DNA of 64,000 bases from NCBI GenBank assembly GCA_026545765.1, contig CM048839.1, positions 46,112,677 to 46,176,676 of the forward strand, read 5' to 3'. Positions 13,279 to 23,659 of the stretch are shown piece by piece. Made by a program: the position numbers and the translations under genes. The notes under the pieces are model-generated. The model saw only the letters and a program-made list of their open reading frames with translations. It did not search any database and was not told the DNA's origin. Every line of letters begins with the position of its first letter. Positions within the stretch are counted from its first letter, which is position 1. The DNA comes from Plantago major. Taxonomy: Eukaryota > Streptophyta > Magnoliopsida > Lamiales > Plantaginaceae.

Positions 13279-15309
13279 ATGCAACTCGAAGATCAGAAGG
13301 AAACGCCTTATTGTATTGGGGGTGGTGTTGGTCGTGGATCCACCCAAGGTATTCATTGAGATTGTGATTTATCTTTCGTAATTAGTTTCCCCCTTTTTGG
13401 GTGTTCTCATTTTGAATTGCATTTTGGTTTCACTTTCAGTTGATGCTACAGACGGTGTTGAAATTTACTCCTCCCCTGACATGAATGATGAGGAGAACAT
13501 CAGTTGCGACTCAGGTAGTTCATAACATCAGTTGCGACTCAGGTAGCGCAAAAACTGACCCCCCCGATGATGTGTTTGAATCACAAGCTGTTTTCACTGT
13601 TTCCAGACTGCGGTAAGATATACTCCTCCCCGGATATGAATGACGATGAGAATATCAGCTGCGACTCAGGTTTTTCATTTGAAACTTAAAAAAATATATG
13701 CTTTTTCATGTGTGTTTTACATTATTATGTTTCCGATATGAGATGATTTATTCGAGTCATTAGTTGGTTTATTCCAGTCTCCTTTATGAGTTCTCACATG
13801 CTTTATTGTTAACAAACGTAGAATTTGCATCTCCATTGTGTGGTTGGAACAGAGAGGGGGGTATAAGACCAGTGACAGGTAGTATTAGGAGACTTGGAAA
13901 ATAATTTTGTGATTGTATAAGACCATTGGATTTGTTTTGACACTGTCGTATTTACTAGATGATGAAGATAACGAAGTTTTTGAGCCCAATGGGATGAGAT
14001 TGGGTGACTCCCCAACTGATTCAGGTTGGCTCCTGTTTCCTAGTTAGAGACTTTCATAACTTGGTGAGGTGTATTGTGCACTGAAATCAAATCATGATAT
14101 GTGTTTTATATGACATGTGCTAGATGCCTCATATGAGCTTGTTCGTGTCCGCAAGGATAAGGAACCAGAACAAACTGGACCATCGATCACTGCACGGGGT
14201 ATATGACCTTTCTGCATATAGGCAAACCTGCTTTTTCTAGAATAGGTGTCATCGTATTAACAGTTGAATTTATGATGCAGGCCACTTGCGTGATGGTATG
14301 AACCAAAAGCGTTTCACTGAAACTCAGTCTTCACCTGGATCGTTTTCAGGTAAAGAAAGAAATGATCCAGTTAATGTTCTGTTAGTAATCTTCCATGAAT
14401 ACTTTAGTTCAGCTTTTGACGTATTGCAATGATGTAGATGTGTCGAGGGAAACAAAACATAGGCATGTTCGTCCAGAACCATCTGGGAATATGAGGAGAG
14501 GTGAGGATCAAAACATAAACCAAGTTTTCTATTGTTAAATGCATATGTTCAGGCATCCATTTCTGGGTATTGTTTTTTTACAACATAGTTGTGTGTTAAT
14601 TACCCAGGACCGCTAACAACTATGGATGGTAACAGTCAAATAGAAAGAGCACCTCGTGTCCGGAGGGGAATGCCTGCTGCTATAAACCAAGGTATGGTTT
14701 AATTTTGTCGAAGGGCAAACTTATATACTTGACAGTTTCCATAATTAATTATTTCGACTAGAATGATTTAAAGGGTTATTCGTATTTTCTATTAGTCTCT
14801 TGCGGGCAAGTGGCCAATAATCAATATGGCCGGGGGACATAGAAACTCCAGGTTGGTAAAACTAGAAGATGACGTTGCAATGTATAATCCAGGCTCACAT
14901 CTATCAGCAGAAAATATAACACATTGTTGTGTTATACTTGAGGAATCAGAAGTTTCAGGGGACTTTGTGCTGGTGAGCTATCAATTGTTTTAAATACTCG
15001 AAGTTTATAACTATATGTTGATAAAGGTGTCACAACTGATTACTATCCCACAATATGCAATCTATCCCTTTGGAATTTGCCCTGTCGAACCTGAACAAGG
15101 GGAGTAATAGCATGATATTCATAGTCCAAGGAGAAAGGGGCTGGTCCGTGACATGTGAGCTCAGGCCGGATATGGCGATTGCAACAACTGGATGGGATAA
15201 GTTTGTTGGTGAAAACAACCTCGCCCACGGGGATACGTGTGTATTTGTGCAGAGCATGAAATATGCCAAGGTGTGGATAGTCACTATATGTGAGGGAGGT
15301 GCATTTTAA
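13279..15309 (+). CDS. B3-domain (REM-like) protein gene, multi-exon, possibly defective
   Basis: Proposed exons: 13279-13348 (ATG, then QLEDQKETPYC), 13440-13514, 13607-13669, 13959-14024, 14124-14198, 14281-14349, 14438-14500, 14608-14691, about 14797-14971 and about 15054-15309. Exons 2-8 are short and acidic or basic linkers, all in phase 1. Exons 2 and 3 are near-duplicates (IYSSPDMND-ENISCDS). The last two exons align with the second B3 domain of the downstream gene: VKLEDDVAM matches VSDDVSL, then IPLEFALSNL and ERGWSVTCE. Two problems exist. The 14797 exon joins in frame only if the donor at 14697 (GGTATG, then GTTTAA) is used instead of 14692. The last exon lacks an AG acceptor where the paralogue has CAG before CCAATCCC; here the sequence is TGCAA before TCTATCCC. 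B3 domains bind DNA; targets are unknown. It may be a pseudogene. Confidence 0.5.
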
Positions 15310-16920
15310 TGCATCTAACCTGCCACAAAGTACCTCCCATTAGACTTTGTTATTTTGTATGTTACTGCATCAACAACTATTTCAGGTGCTGTAAAAGACT
15401 TATAAGCTTTCTTGCATGTTATGGGGGTGTATTAGTTCTATAAGATGTTGGCAGGCTACATCCTTGCTAGTTGGATCTGATTGTTGTGAAATGTTATGTG
15501 ATGCTGCCTGCATCATTGTGACATGCTGTTCAGGCTGATTAGTGTTTTGTTGTGACATTTTGATCATTTATGTTATATGAACTGATGAATTCCTTAGTTG
15601 GAGTATCATTTTATTTCTTAATTGTATAACTGGTTTGAGTTTTGTGCAATAGAAATATGCAGAACATGCTAAAAAAAATGACATTATTAAATAATCTATT
15701 TAAACTTTCTTGACTTATAGTCAGAACATGTATTTCAACCTACATTGAATTTAATAAATGGGAGTATTCGTATACAGAAGTCTGCTAATCTCCTCTTGAC
15801 GCTCCGGGAACAATAAGACGGTATCCTTATAGAATATGTATGATTATTACATGTGACCGATTGTTGTGTTGGTCTTATAATTATCATGAAAAAACAGCAA
15901 AAACTATGTAATTGTTCGAGAAGTTGATTTACAATTGCATTATAAATTTAACTAATTTTGAGATTGGTTGAGTTCACTATATCGTAATTAGTTGAGTTTC
16001 ATAATATTCATTTTGGGGTATTGTTCGTACTATAAAGTTAGCTTTTTAATGACAAAGGTTGAACACTCGTTTGTGACTCGTAATTTCAAACGAATATAAT
16101 TCGACAATCAATAATCAAAACCTGGGCATAATTCAACTTAATAATAAAGTTAGCTTTGTATCTACAAATATGTATATATGTTGTGTAATCTGGGCATAAT
16201 TCGATAATCAATAATCAAAACCAGGGATTTGGGCTACACGGAGCTGGGCTTCACTGCTGGGCAGGGTGGTGGTGCGTGGTTTGGCCCATCAAGAGCGCAC
16301 GATTTCCTTCAAGGCCGCGTAATTGGGCAGAGTGTGCCCCGGTCCACTGGCAATAGTTGGGGGCCTGGTTTTTTATTTTTACGCGCCTTAAAGGCGATGG
16401 TTTTCAATGGTTGTGTACGTTGTGTCATTAATATTTAATGGTTTATTGATATTTAATGTATTAATGAAACTGATATATAGTATTAATCTTTAGTATTATA
16501 CAATGGAAAATTACCGAGTTAGTTTAGCGAATAAAAACGTTGTTATCCCCTTCTCACCTCTCTCATGTTGACATCTTTTTTTCTTGTACCGCATTAATAA
16601 TATAGTTTAATATTGCCAAATTTTGAAATGTACTTGCTAGTTATAAGATAATTTAAATTATTAATTTAAAGTTATATGAGTACGTCGATAATTTGAATAT
16701 AATAATGAGATGAAAATTGGGAAGATCACAGCTTTGTTAAATGATGTATATTGTGCTGAATTACTAACTAATGATTGACTGGATTATATGTTGAATTATA
16801 AATTTTGTTAGATTGTTTTTCACTGTGTCATATGACAAAATATATTTTTTCGGCTGGAATTGTGTCAATTGGGGCCAATCACCTGAACGATTCACATACA
16901 TAATTTATTTTTCCTAGAAA

Positions 16921-17034
16921 ATCATCCATGTTATTAATCAAAATACATATAATCTCATTGGTATTTTTTCATATTACAACAAGATTTTTTTTGTTAACGA
17001 CATAAACGTTTTGATTAATAACATGGATGATTTT
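16921..17034. repeat. Perfect 23-bp inverted repeat, 68-nt loop
   Basis: ATCATCCATGTTATTAATCAA (16921 onward) is inverted at 17012-17034. Together with GAGACCGTCTCTTATGAGAC about 60 bp downstream, it resembles the internal parts of the MITE at 42524-42747, which also has ATCCATGTTGTTAAT and GACCGTCTCTC. It is probably a remnant of the same family. Confidence 0.7.
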
Positions 17035-17129
17035 ATTGATAACAAATGTCGTCTCTATATAATTTATTTAGAGACCGTCTCTTATGAGACATTGTGCTTT
17101 TTAAATAAACCTATAAGTTTTATTAAATA

Positions 17130-17361
17130 CTCCCTCCATTTCAGAGAAAGTGTTACATTTCGATTAATTTATTAATCGTTGAGCTGATTAATTACTCATA
17201 AACGATAATAGTAAATAATTTAATAAAATCATATAATAAAAATTTAATTACTAAATTTTCATTATATAATTTTAATAATTTATTTATTAATATCGTTTAA
17301 GAGTAAATTGTGGTTAAACGCGGAGACAGTTGATTGCAGAATAGTAAAATGTAACAGGGAG
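17130..17361 (+). mobile_element. Stowaway-type MITE, 232 bp
   Basis: CTCCCTCCATTTCAGAGAAA begins right after TA (17128-17129) and the element ends GGGAG before TA (17362-17363). This is the TA duplication of Tc1/mariner-type Stowaway elements. The body matches the 37021-37277 element in inverse orientation, for example the shared AATATCGTTTAAGAGTAAAT and GCGGAGACAGTT words. The right end lacks about 16 bp of terminal repeat present in the other copy. Confidence 0.85.
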
Positions 17362-17624
17362 TAGTATTTTGAAAATTAAATTGTTTTGTCCATGTCTGAT
17401 TAATTACAAATTAGTTTAGTTTTGAAGTTGTTAATTGATGTCGTTAACTTACGCGAGAAGAGGCGCCAAAAGGTATCTGGCAACAGTTGCCCTTTGGGCG
17501 TTGGACTGCTATAAGTATTGCACTAAGTAAAAATATCTTACTTCACCTAGCATCCAAGATCTAATATCTATCAAAACCCTAGAAAAAATTAACTGTCACT
17601 TTGGACCTTCTGCGAGTTTGACGA

Positions 17625-19771
17625 ATGAATCACCGGAGGAAGGACGATAGGTTCTGTGCAACGATAAGGGAGCCAACGCTCGAGTTTCTAGTGAGTTTTT
17701 TAGTTTACTTTATTCGTTGATGCGCGTGGATTGGGACAATTTTTGTAGTTGCTTCCTCAGTATATGTATCTGGTGTGTGTTTGGGACAATTTTTGCTTCC
17801 TCAGTATATGTATCTGGTGTGTGATTGGGACAATTTTTGTAGTTGCTTTATTGTTTCACTCTTTTGATGTATACTGTGAAAATTCGCATATGTCTCTTTG
17901 AACTGTGTAGTATTAAACAATATAGACTAATCGATATAGAAGTGTATGTCCTTGTATGTTTATGTGAGGTTTGTTTTATCGAGTGTTTTATCAACTGTTT
18001 ATTCATCGTTTTGGCCGGTCCTGTATGTTATATATACATTTACTTTTATAGTTGTTAGGTAATGAACGTCTATGAATATATGTGTCGCTTTTGAGACGAG
18101 ATGTCATGAGGAATTACAATGTTAAGCATTATAATTCACTATATTATATGGTGCATTGATATGCTGGTTAATTGTGTATATGTCCAAATTAGTAACTTGC
18201 TGTATTTTATGTACAGTACATACCTCCGGGTTTTGTGATCAATGCTCTTGGTCCGAGGCCAGTTACTGTAAATCTATCCGTGCGGGGTGGAGATCGATGG
18301 AGGGTCTCAATCATTGACACAGATGATGGCGTTCGGTTTGATGAGGGATTTGTTGATTTTGTGAAGAGATATCAGTTGATCGTGGGCGATCAGCTGGTGT
18401 TCATGTTTGACATGGAATCTGATTTTGACGTGAACCTATTTGATTTTGAAGGACTTGAGAAGAGAAATACTGGCCTTCCTTATCCATCTGACATAGACGA
18501 CAATTGGCTGGCTGGGTATGATTCGGACAACTTGCGATATGCTCTTGAAGGTGGTGGTGTATCATCAGGTACTGTGTTTTGGGGACTTTTCATTGCAGTT
18601 AGTGCACAGTTCATGTATTTGTGTGTCTGTGCTGACGTTGTGTTTACTTGCAGTTGCTGAAATGGATTATTACTATGAATATGACCCTGATATCGAGCTT
18701 CGGCAGAAGGCTAGAGACAAAGTGTGGAATGACAACCAAAAACATGTTGGGTTGGGAGTTTGCCTCGACGGTACTTTTACATACAGAAGTTGTGTTGGAT
18801 GTGTTTTATTTTCCATTTGTATATAACATGGTTTATTAGACCACACGAGTCAGATAACTCATGTTGGATTCAGCGTTTTTAGTGTTGTGAAAACTTATTG
18901 AATCTTTGTTCAGTGTTGGTGAGGACTGGCAGTAGTCGGTCCTTTTAAAGTTCATGTATTTAATCGTTTTAACCGGTTGATATTTACTTACAGTTCCAAG
19001 CTCATCCACCCCGGGTTATGATAATTCATCATGCAGGCCCGATGTGGGGGTCAAGATTGAATTTGCAAGCCCCGGAGGTAAATTCTTTTAAATTTAATGG
19101 CGTCCTCTATTGTACCCCAACAGGTTTGATTTAGTCCAATAACAATTTGAAAAATACATTTTTGTGTGTGTTATGGTATAACTGGTTAGTTGATTGTTTT
19201 TAGATTATGCTCGCTCTTGTATGCAACTACCTTTTTCGTCTTCGATTTTGTGTCGATTAAACGTACTCTTACAGTATTTTGAATTTTTTTCTTTCAACTG
19301 GGGTTAACAAGGTGTCGGATGATGTTTCCCTTCGTAGGGATAAAAATGCTCCGAGGTCACCATGTGGCGATCCTGTGTACTATTTCAGTGTTCTCGTAAA
19401 CTCAGTGTCACTCAGTTCAGCCAAACTGGTTCGTTTGCCCGCATACTTAGTTTCTGTGCTGTTGTAGAATTGTCATTGTTGATTTAATTCCGTGGCCCTG
19501 AAGTATTTTTTTCCTTTTTTTGATAGGGCAGCCAATCCCGCTGGGTTTCGCAAAAAGTCAATTGCCATTTGGTTCCAGTAACAGGAAGCTGATAGTCCGG
19601 GAGAGGGGAGTTTGGTTGGTCACATTTGAACGTTCATTGTTGAGTGCTGATATATCTGAGGGTTGGCAGTTGTTTGCCCGGGATCTCAACATTAGGCCTG
19701 GCTGCGACATTTTGTTTGACAAATTATCTGGGACTATTGCTGATTCCATGATCGTTTGGATACTCCCGTAG
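17625..19771 (+). CDS. REM-like protein with two B3 DNA-binding domains
   Basis: Proposed exons: 17625-17690, 18217-18568, 18654-18770, about 19001-19077, 19312-19428 and 19532-19771 (stop TAG). The first B3 domain begins at once (MNHRRKDDRFCATI, then YIPPGFVINALG, GGDRWRVSI, GFVDFVKRYQLIVGDQLVF). An acidic linker follows (DYYYEYDPDIELR). The second B3 domain covers the last two exons (YYFSVLVN, PIPLGFAKSQLP, RERGVWLVTFE, EGWQLFARDLNIRPGCDILF). Two B3 modules in a small protein are typical of the REM group of plant transcription factors, which act in the nucleus. The fourth exon's acceptor is uncertain: 18994 gives the wrong phase for the next exon, while 19001 keeps frame with 19312. The upstream gene is a paralogue of the second half. 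Start chosen: the first ATG before the B3 frame. Confidence 0.72.
17731..17845 (+). repeat. Tandem repeat inside intron 1 of the two-B3 gene
   Basis: TTGGGACAATTTTTG followed by GCTTCCTCAGTATATGTATC and TGGTGTGTG occurs about two and a half times (starts near 17731, 17781 and 17826). It is a minisatellite-type intronic duplication, not near the splice sites. Confidence 0.85.
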
Positions 19772-20240
19772 GAAGGTTTCAAATGGTTGAATTGAATAGG
19801 GAATAGAGCCAAGCCATTATGCCGGGCAGCCTGCACTATATATTCTGTTCGTCGATATCATATTTGGTTATGTACTCATCTATGGAGTTTAACAATTTCC
19901 ATATATTTTTGCATGTTTTTCATTTGAACTTCTATCATAAATCTCGTTCGTAGGCTGGCACCTCTATTTTTGGAATTTAAATGTCATGTTTGATATTCAT
20001 ATATAAAAATTGTGTTTTCTGAAAAAAAAGATCAACCGGGCAGAGTATCAGTTTATATATTGTAGTCGTTCACGGTCCAAGTTGAATAAATTTTTTAAAC
20101 TCTTTGCTGGTAAATCCACAAATCATAAGCCCATGCTTTCAACATGTAGAATGTAGCTATCTAGATTGTCCGAGCATGACCGACTTACGAAAAAATAGAA
20201 GACGGAAGGGTGAGTCCGTTTCACCAGCCTGTCTTTTGAG
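19772..20240. other. Intergenic, 3' of the two-B3 gene
   Basis: It holds the presumed 3' untranslated region of the B3 gene (T-rich, several AATAAA-like words) and nothing else I can identify. Confidence 0.5.
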
Positions 20241-21033
20241 CCCGTTATATAACCTTCATTGGGTACCGGTTCCAATGTGGGCCCATGTATGCCCGAGTAT
20301 ATGGCCCGGCCAATATGCCCGAACATAGAGCCCCGGTAGCGGTTCCAGTGTGGGCCCGTATATGGCCCGACCATGGAGCCCCCGATTTTAGCCTGTATTG
20401 TGTTTGGGCATGGAGTCCGGCATGTATGCCCAACTATATGGCCCGACGACGAGCCCCATATATACTCCCAGTGGTAGTGTCCGACATATATGTCCCATTA
20501 TATGGCCCAACCACGAGCCCGTTTATATAACCTTCATTGGGTAGCGGTTCCGATATGGGCCCGTATATGCCTGAGTATATGGCCCGACCAACAGGCCCGA
20601 GCATAGATGTCCCATTATATGGCCCGACCATGGAGCCTCCAATTTTAGCCGGTATTGTGTTTGGGCATGGAGTCCGGCATGTATGCCCAACTATATGGCC
20701 CGACAACGAGCCCCATATATATTCCTGGTGGTAGTGTCCGACATATATGTCCCATTATATGGCCCAACCACGAGCCCGTTATATAACCTTCATTGGGTAG
20801 CGGTTCTGATATGGGCCCGTATATGCCCGAGTATATGGCCCGAACATAGAGCCCCGGCATAGATGTCCCATTATATGGCCCGACCATGGAGCCCCCGATT
20901 TTAGCCGGTATTGTGTTTGGGCATGGAGTCTGGCATGTATGCCCAACTATATGGCCCGACGACGTGCCCCATATATATTCCCGGTGGTAGTGTCCGACAT
21001 ATATGTCCTATTATATGGCCCGACCATTATACC
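20241..21033. repeat. Three-copy tandem repeat rich in TATATGGCCC, unit about 257-277 bp
   Basis: Copies start with CCCGTTATATAACCTTCATT or its variant at 20241, 20518 and 20775. Each contains GATTTTAGCC-GTATTGTGTTTGGGCATGGAGT, GGCATGTATGCCCAACTATATGGCCCGAC and GTGGTAGTGTCCGACATATATGTCC. The short word TATATGGCCC recurs more than ten times, so the unit is itself built from shorter repeats. Open frames on both strands through this block share the same Gly-Pro-Tyr-type words and are repeat artefacts. The array ends about 170 bp from the truncated MULE transposase. Confidence 0.9.
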
Positions 21034-21202
21034 ATAAATATATTCAAACAAACTGATTAACAGACTAACTATCCTGCTTATTCTTCATAAGAAGGTGCAA
21101 ACAATCTAATTCATATGCTAACTTGGCTGCTTATTCTTAAAAAATAAAAATAAAAAAACTGCAAACTAAACAGTTTATCTATACTAATTGACTGCATATT
21201 CT

Positions 21203-22831
21203 TCAAGATCCTGATTCATACTCAGCTGGTAAATATAATGTAGAAATAAGTGTTAGGATAAATATACCGTTGTTCCCGTCCTTGGCCGTGGCCGCCAACA
21301 ATGTGCCTTTGTATCGATTGTTCAAGAAGGTACCGTCTATGAACAACATGGGGCGGCAAAACTTGAAACCTTCAAGCGATGCATTGAATGAGAAGAAAAA
21401 TCGTTTGAACTGATTTGTTGCCGGATCTGTGTCTAGCGAGACTACGCTTCCAGGATTTTTTGCAAGGATGGCCTCCGAGTACCACCGGAGTTCATCAAAT
21501 GATTCATTGTAACCCCCGTAAATGTTAGACTTAGCTTCATCGACGCCCCTCCATACTTTCATGTATGGAATGTCAAAACCGTAGCTGTTCTTCAAGTCTG
21601 CCCTGATTTGGTTAGTCTTTAAAGACGGTGAACCACGGACTTTCTCTTGGACCAGGCCAGCTATTACAGTAGAACTCAGCCTGCTTGTGTCATGTCTCAT
21701 TACCTGGAGTTTGCATGTGTGTTTCAGGTCGCACCTTTTGATGAACACAGAAGATGTTGTCTTGTGTAAATTGGTATGAATAAACCATTTGCAGCCATCT
21801 TGCTCCCTCAGTTTGCACTCGACCTGTACATACCTTGAGTCATTCCGTGTATACCTATAATGGAAACCAAGTTTAGATGCATATTTTATAAGCTCTTTTC
21901 TAAAATATGCCATTCCGTCTTTGAACTCTTGCCCAACTCCAGTAATAGTGTGGATCCATCCAGCAGATTGCAAAGTGACACTCTCCTGTACTCTTGATAT
22001 ATCATATGTTGGGATTGCGCTTGTAGCCCCCGGAAACCAATCACCAGCCAATTCCCTCTGCTGACGTGCTTTCCTCTTTGACTTCAAGTCATTCGATTTC
22101 TGCCTTTTGCGTTCTTGTTCTCTAACCTGTGCATCAAAGTCATTGCCCTCAGATGTGTCGTTCGCCCACTGCTCATTGTTGTAACTAGCATTATCAGAGT
22201 TGTCCCTCACCGAGTAATCACCATCCCTTATTGAATCCTCAAACGTATTCCATTGTTTGTCAGCACAATCTGTACCTGGAACATGATTCTGTTGCCTGGC
22301 ACAACTCGGTGTGCTCTTTTGATTAGATGACATCGACTGACTATCCAAATCACCCAGACCTACCCTGTGGACTTCATCTCTAATTTGCTGAGACATGTCA
22401 ATGCTAGAAACTGGTGTGCAATTAACATTGGGTCGAGCTATCGATGTGGGCTTTACAGCAGGTGTTACAGGTGGACTCGCACAGTGCACAGGAGGCTCAC
22501 GCAATTCCTCATCTACGCTAACAGTGTGACCCGCACTTTCCCCCAAAATTTGTCCCATTTTTTCTTCAGTCTCATTACACATAATCTTAACTATGGGAGG
22601 GGTAAACATAGATGCAAGCAATATCATGGTTTCAAAATCACCCTCACAACACAACAAGCAGCTACTACATTCACCAACTGAATAAAGTAAAATGGGCTTG
22701 CAGGACTTGAATTTCAAAATCTTTCTTTCAATTATTTCCATTAGTCCGGACAAAGATGGCGCCTCCTTCGACTGTATTGCTACATTCGTCCCGTCGCCGC
22801 TCACCAGGAAGACTGCAGTTGCCGCGGCCAT
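21203..22831 (-). pseudogene. MuDR-type (MULE) transposase gene, truncated at the 3' end
   Basis: A single long frame of 542 codons; the true exon probably ends at the GTATAT donor at 21267, after DGNNG. Order of parts: an N-terminal domain of about 100 residues (MAAATAVFLVSGDG), a linker of about 170 low-complexity acidic residues, a basic stretch (QERKRQKSNDLKSKRK), then the Mutator DNA-binding region (GQEFKDGMAYFRKELIKYA, KLGFHYRY, CKLREQDGCKWFIH, LKHTC). The start of the MULE transposase domain follows: RPMLFIDGTFLNNRYKGTLL, with the first catalytic Asp in IDGTF. The second Asp, the Glu and any zinc knuckle are missing; downstream lies only the tandem repeat. No terminal inverted repeats were found. 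It therefore cannot encode a full transposase here. An exon far away is possible but not seen. Confidence 0.82.
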
Positions 22832-23659
22832 TATCTCGCCGGAAACCTCAATACGCTAATCTCAAAAATCGCAAATTGGCGCCCCCTTCAAGTTTCTGGT
22901 GCAGAGTATTTAGTTGTCCAATAATGAAAAAAGAAATTTGTTGTTTGAAACAATATTAAATTGAACAAGACTGTACTTTAATGTCACGTGAGAGGCTTCA
23001 AAACTGAAAAAAAATGAGGTGGGCCACCTAGGTTCTATAATTTTCATGTCAGTGCATAATGTAGTAATATGAAGGCATGGTGATCAGTTTGTAAGGAGAA
23101 AAATAACGTAACTGGACATGAAAAGAGCTGCACCAAATTGCACTGTGCCGTAAAAAACAGACAAAACATTTCAGTGACAGGTGAATCTTTACGGTAAACA
23201 AAACTAAAACATTTATTTATATAAAATATTGAGACTCAGAAACCATGGGAATATAATATTCCCAAGTCCTGTACAAGTAAAACCAGCAAATACACCACAC
23301 TATTTTACTTTACTACCAATACATAAACGACGGTACAACATTTCAGAGACTATAAACAGATGGTCTAAAGTCTAAACAACACTGGATTATACTCCGTCAG
23401 GTAATTAAAGTGTCTACAAGAATCAAGTACCTGGTTGCTGATACAACAGTAAGCAGGCAGTAAACTGAGGATTACATTAGTCTGACACCGCAAATTTATC
23501 AGGGCGAGCGGAAGCATAACACAAGCGCATTGAAGAATTTTTCCTTCAGCACGGTATCCATTAAACTCGACGACGTGCTGGTACCTCCCCATATGGTTAC
23601 ATTCAATATGCAATATACATGTGATGGAACTTTTTCCAGGTCCAAGATTTTGACAAACA
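22832..23659. other. Spacer between the MULE fragment and SPL7
   Basis: It contains the presumed 3' untranslated region of SPL7 on the minus strand and the MULE 5' flank. No gene is supported. Confidence 0.5.

Larger units (their letters stand above)
15310..17624. other. Intergenic region between the two B3 genes
   Basis: No gene could be supported. It contains a direct repeat, AATCAATAATCAAAACC with a shared GGGCATAATTC (about 16098-16133 and 16191-16227), an inverted repeat at 16921-17034 and a Stowaway MITE at 17130-17361. A short open frame near 16229-16438 has no recognised family. Confidence 0.55.

Noticed and set aside
15030..15284. Minus-strand open frames opposite the last B3 exon
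   Set aside because: Shadow frames; the plus-strand frame has the B3 motifs.
20123..20887. Several overlapping open frames on both strands with Gly-Pro-Tyr-Asn-Gly-rich peptides
   Set aside because: They are translations of the tandem TATATGGCCC repeat. The same words appear in every frame and there is no start context or exon structure.
22367..22959. Plus-strand open frames opposite the MULE transposase
   Set aside because: Shadows of the minus-strand transposase, without motifs of their own.
23365..23613. Minus-strand open frame 3' of SPL7
   Set aside because: It lies in the expected 3' untranslated region with no recognisable motifs or splice link.
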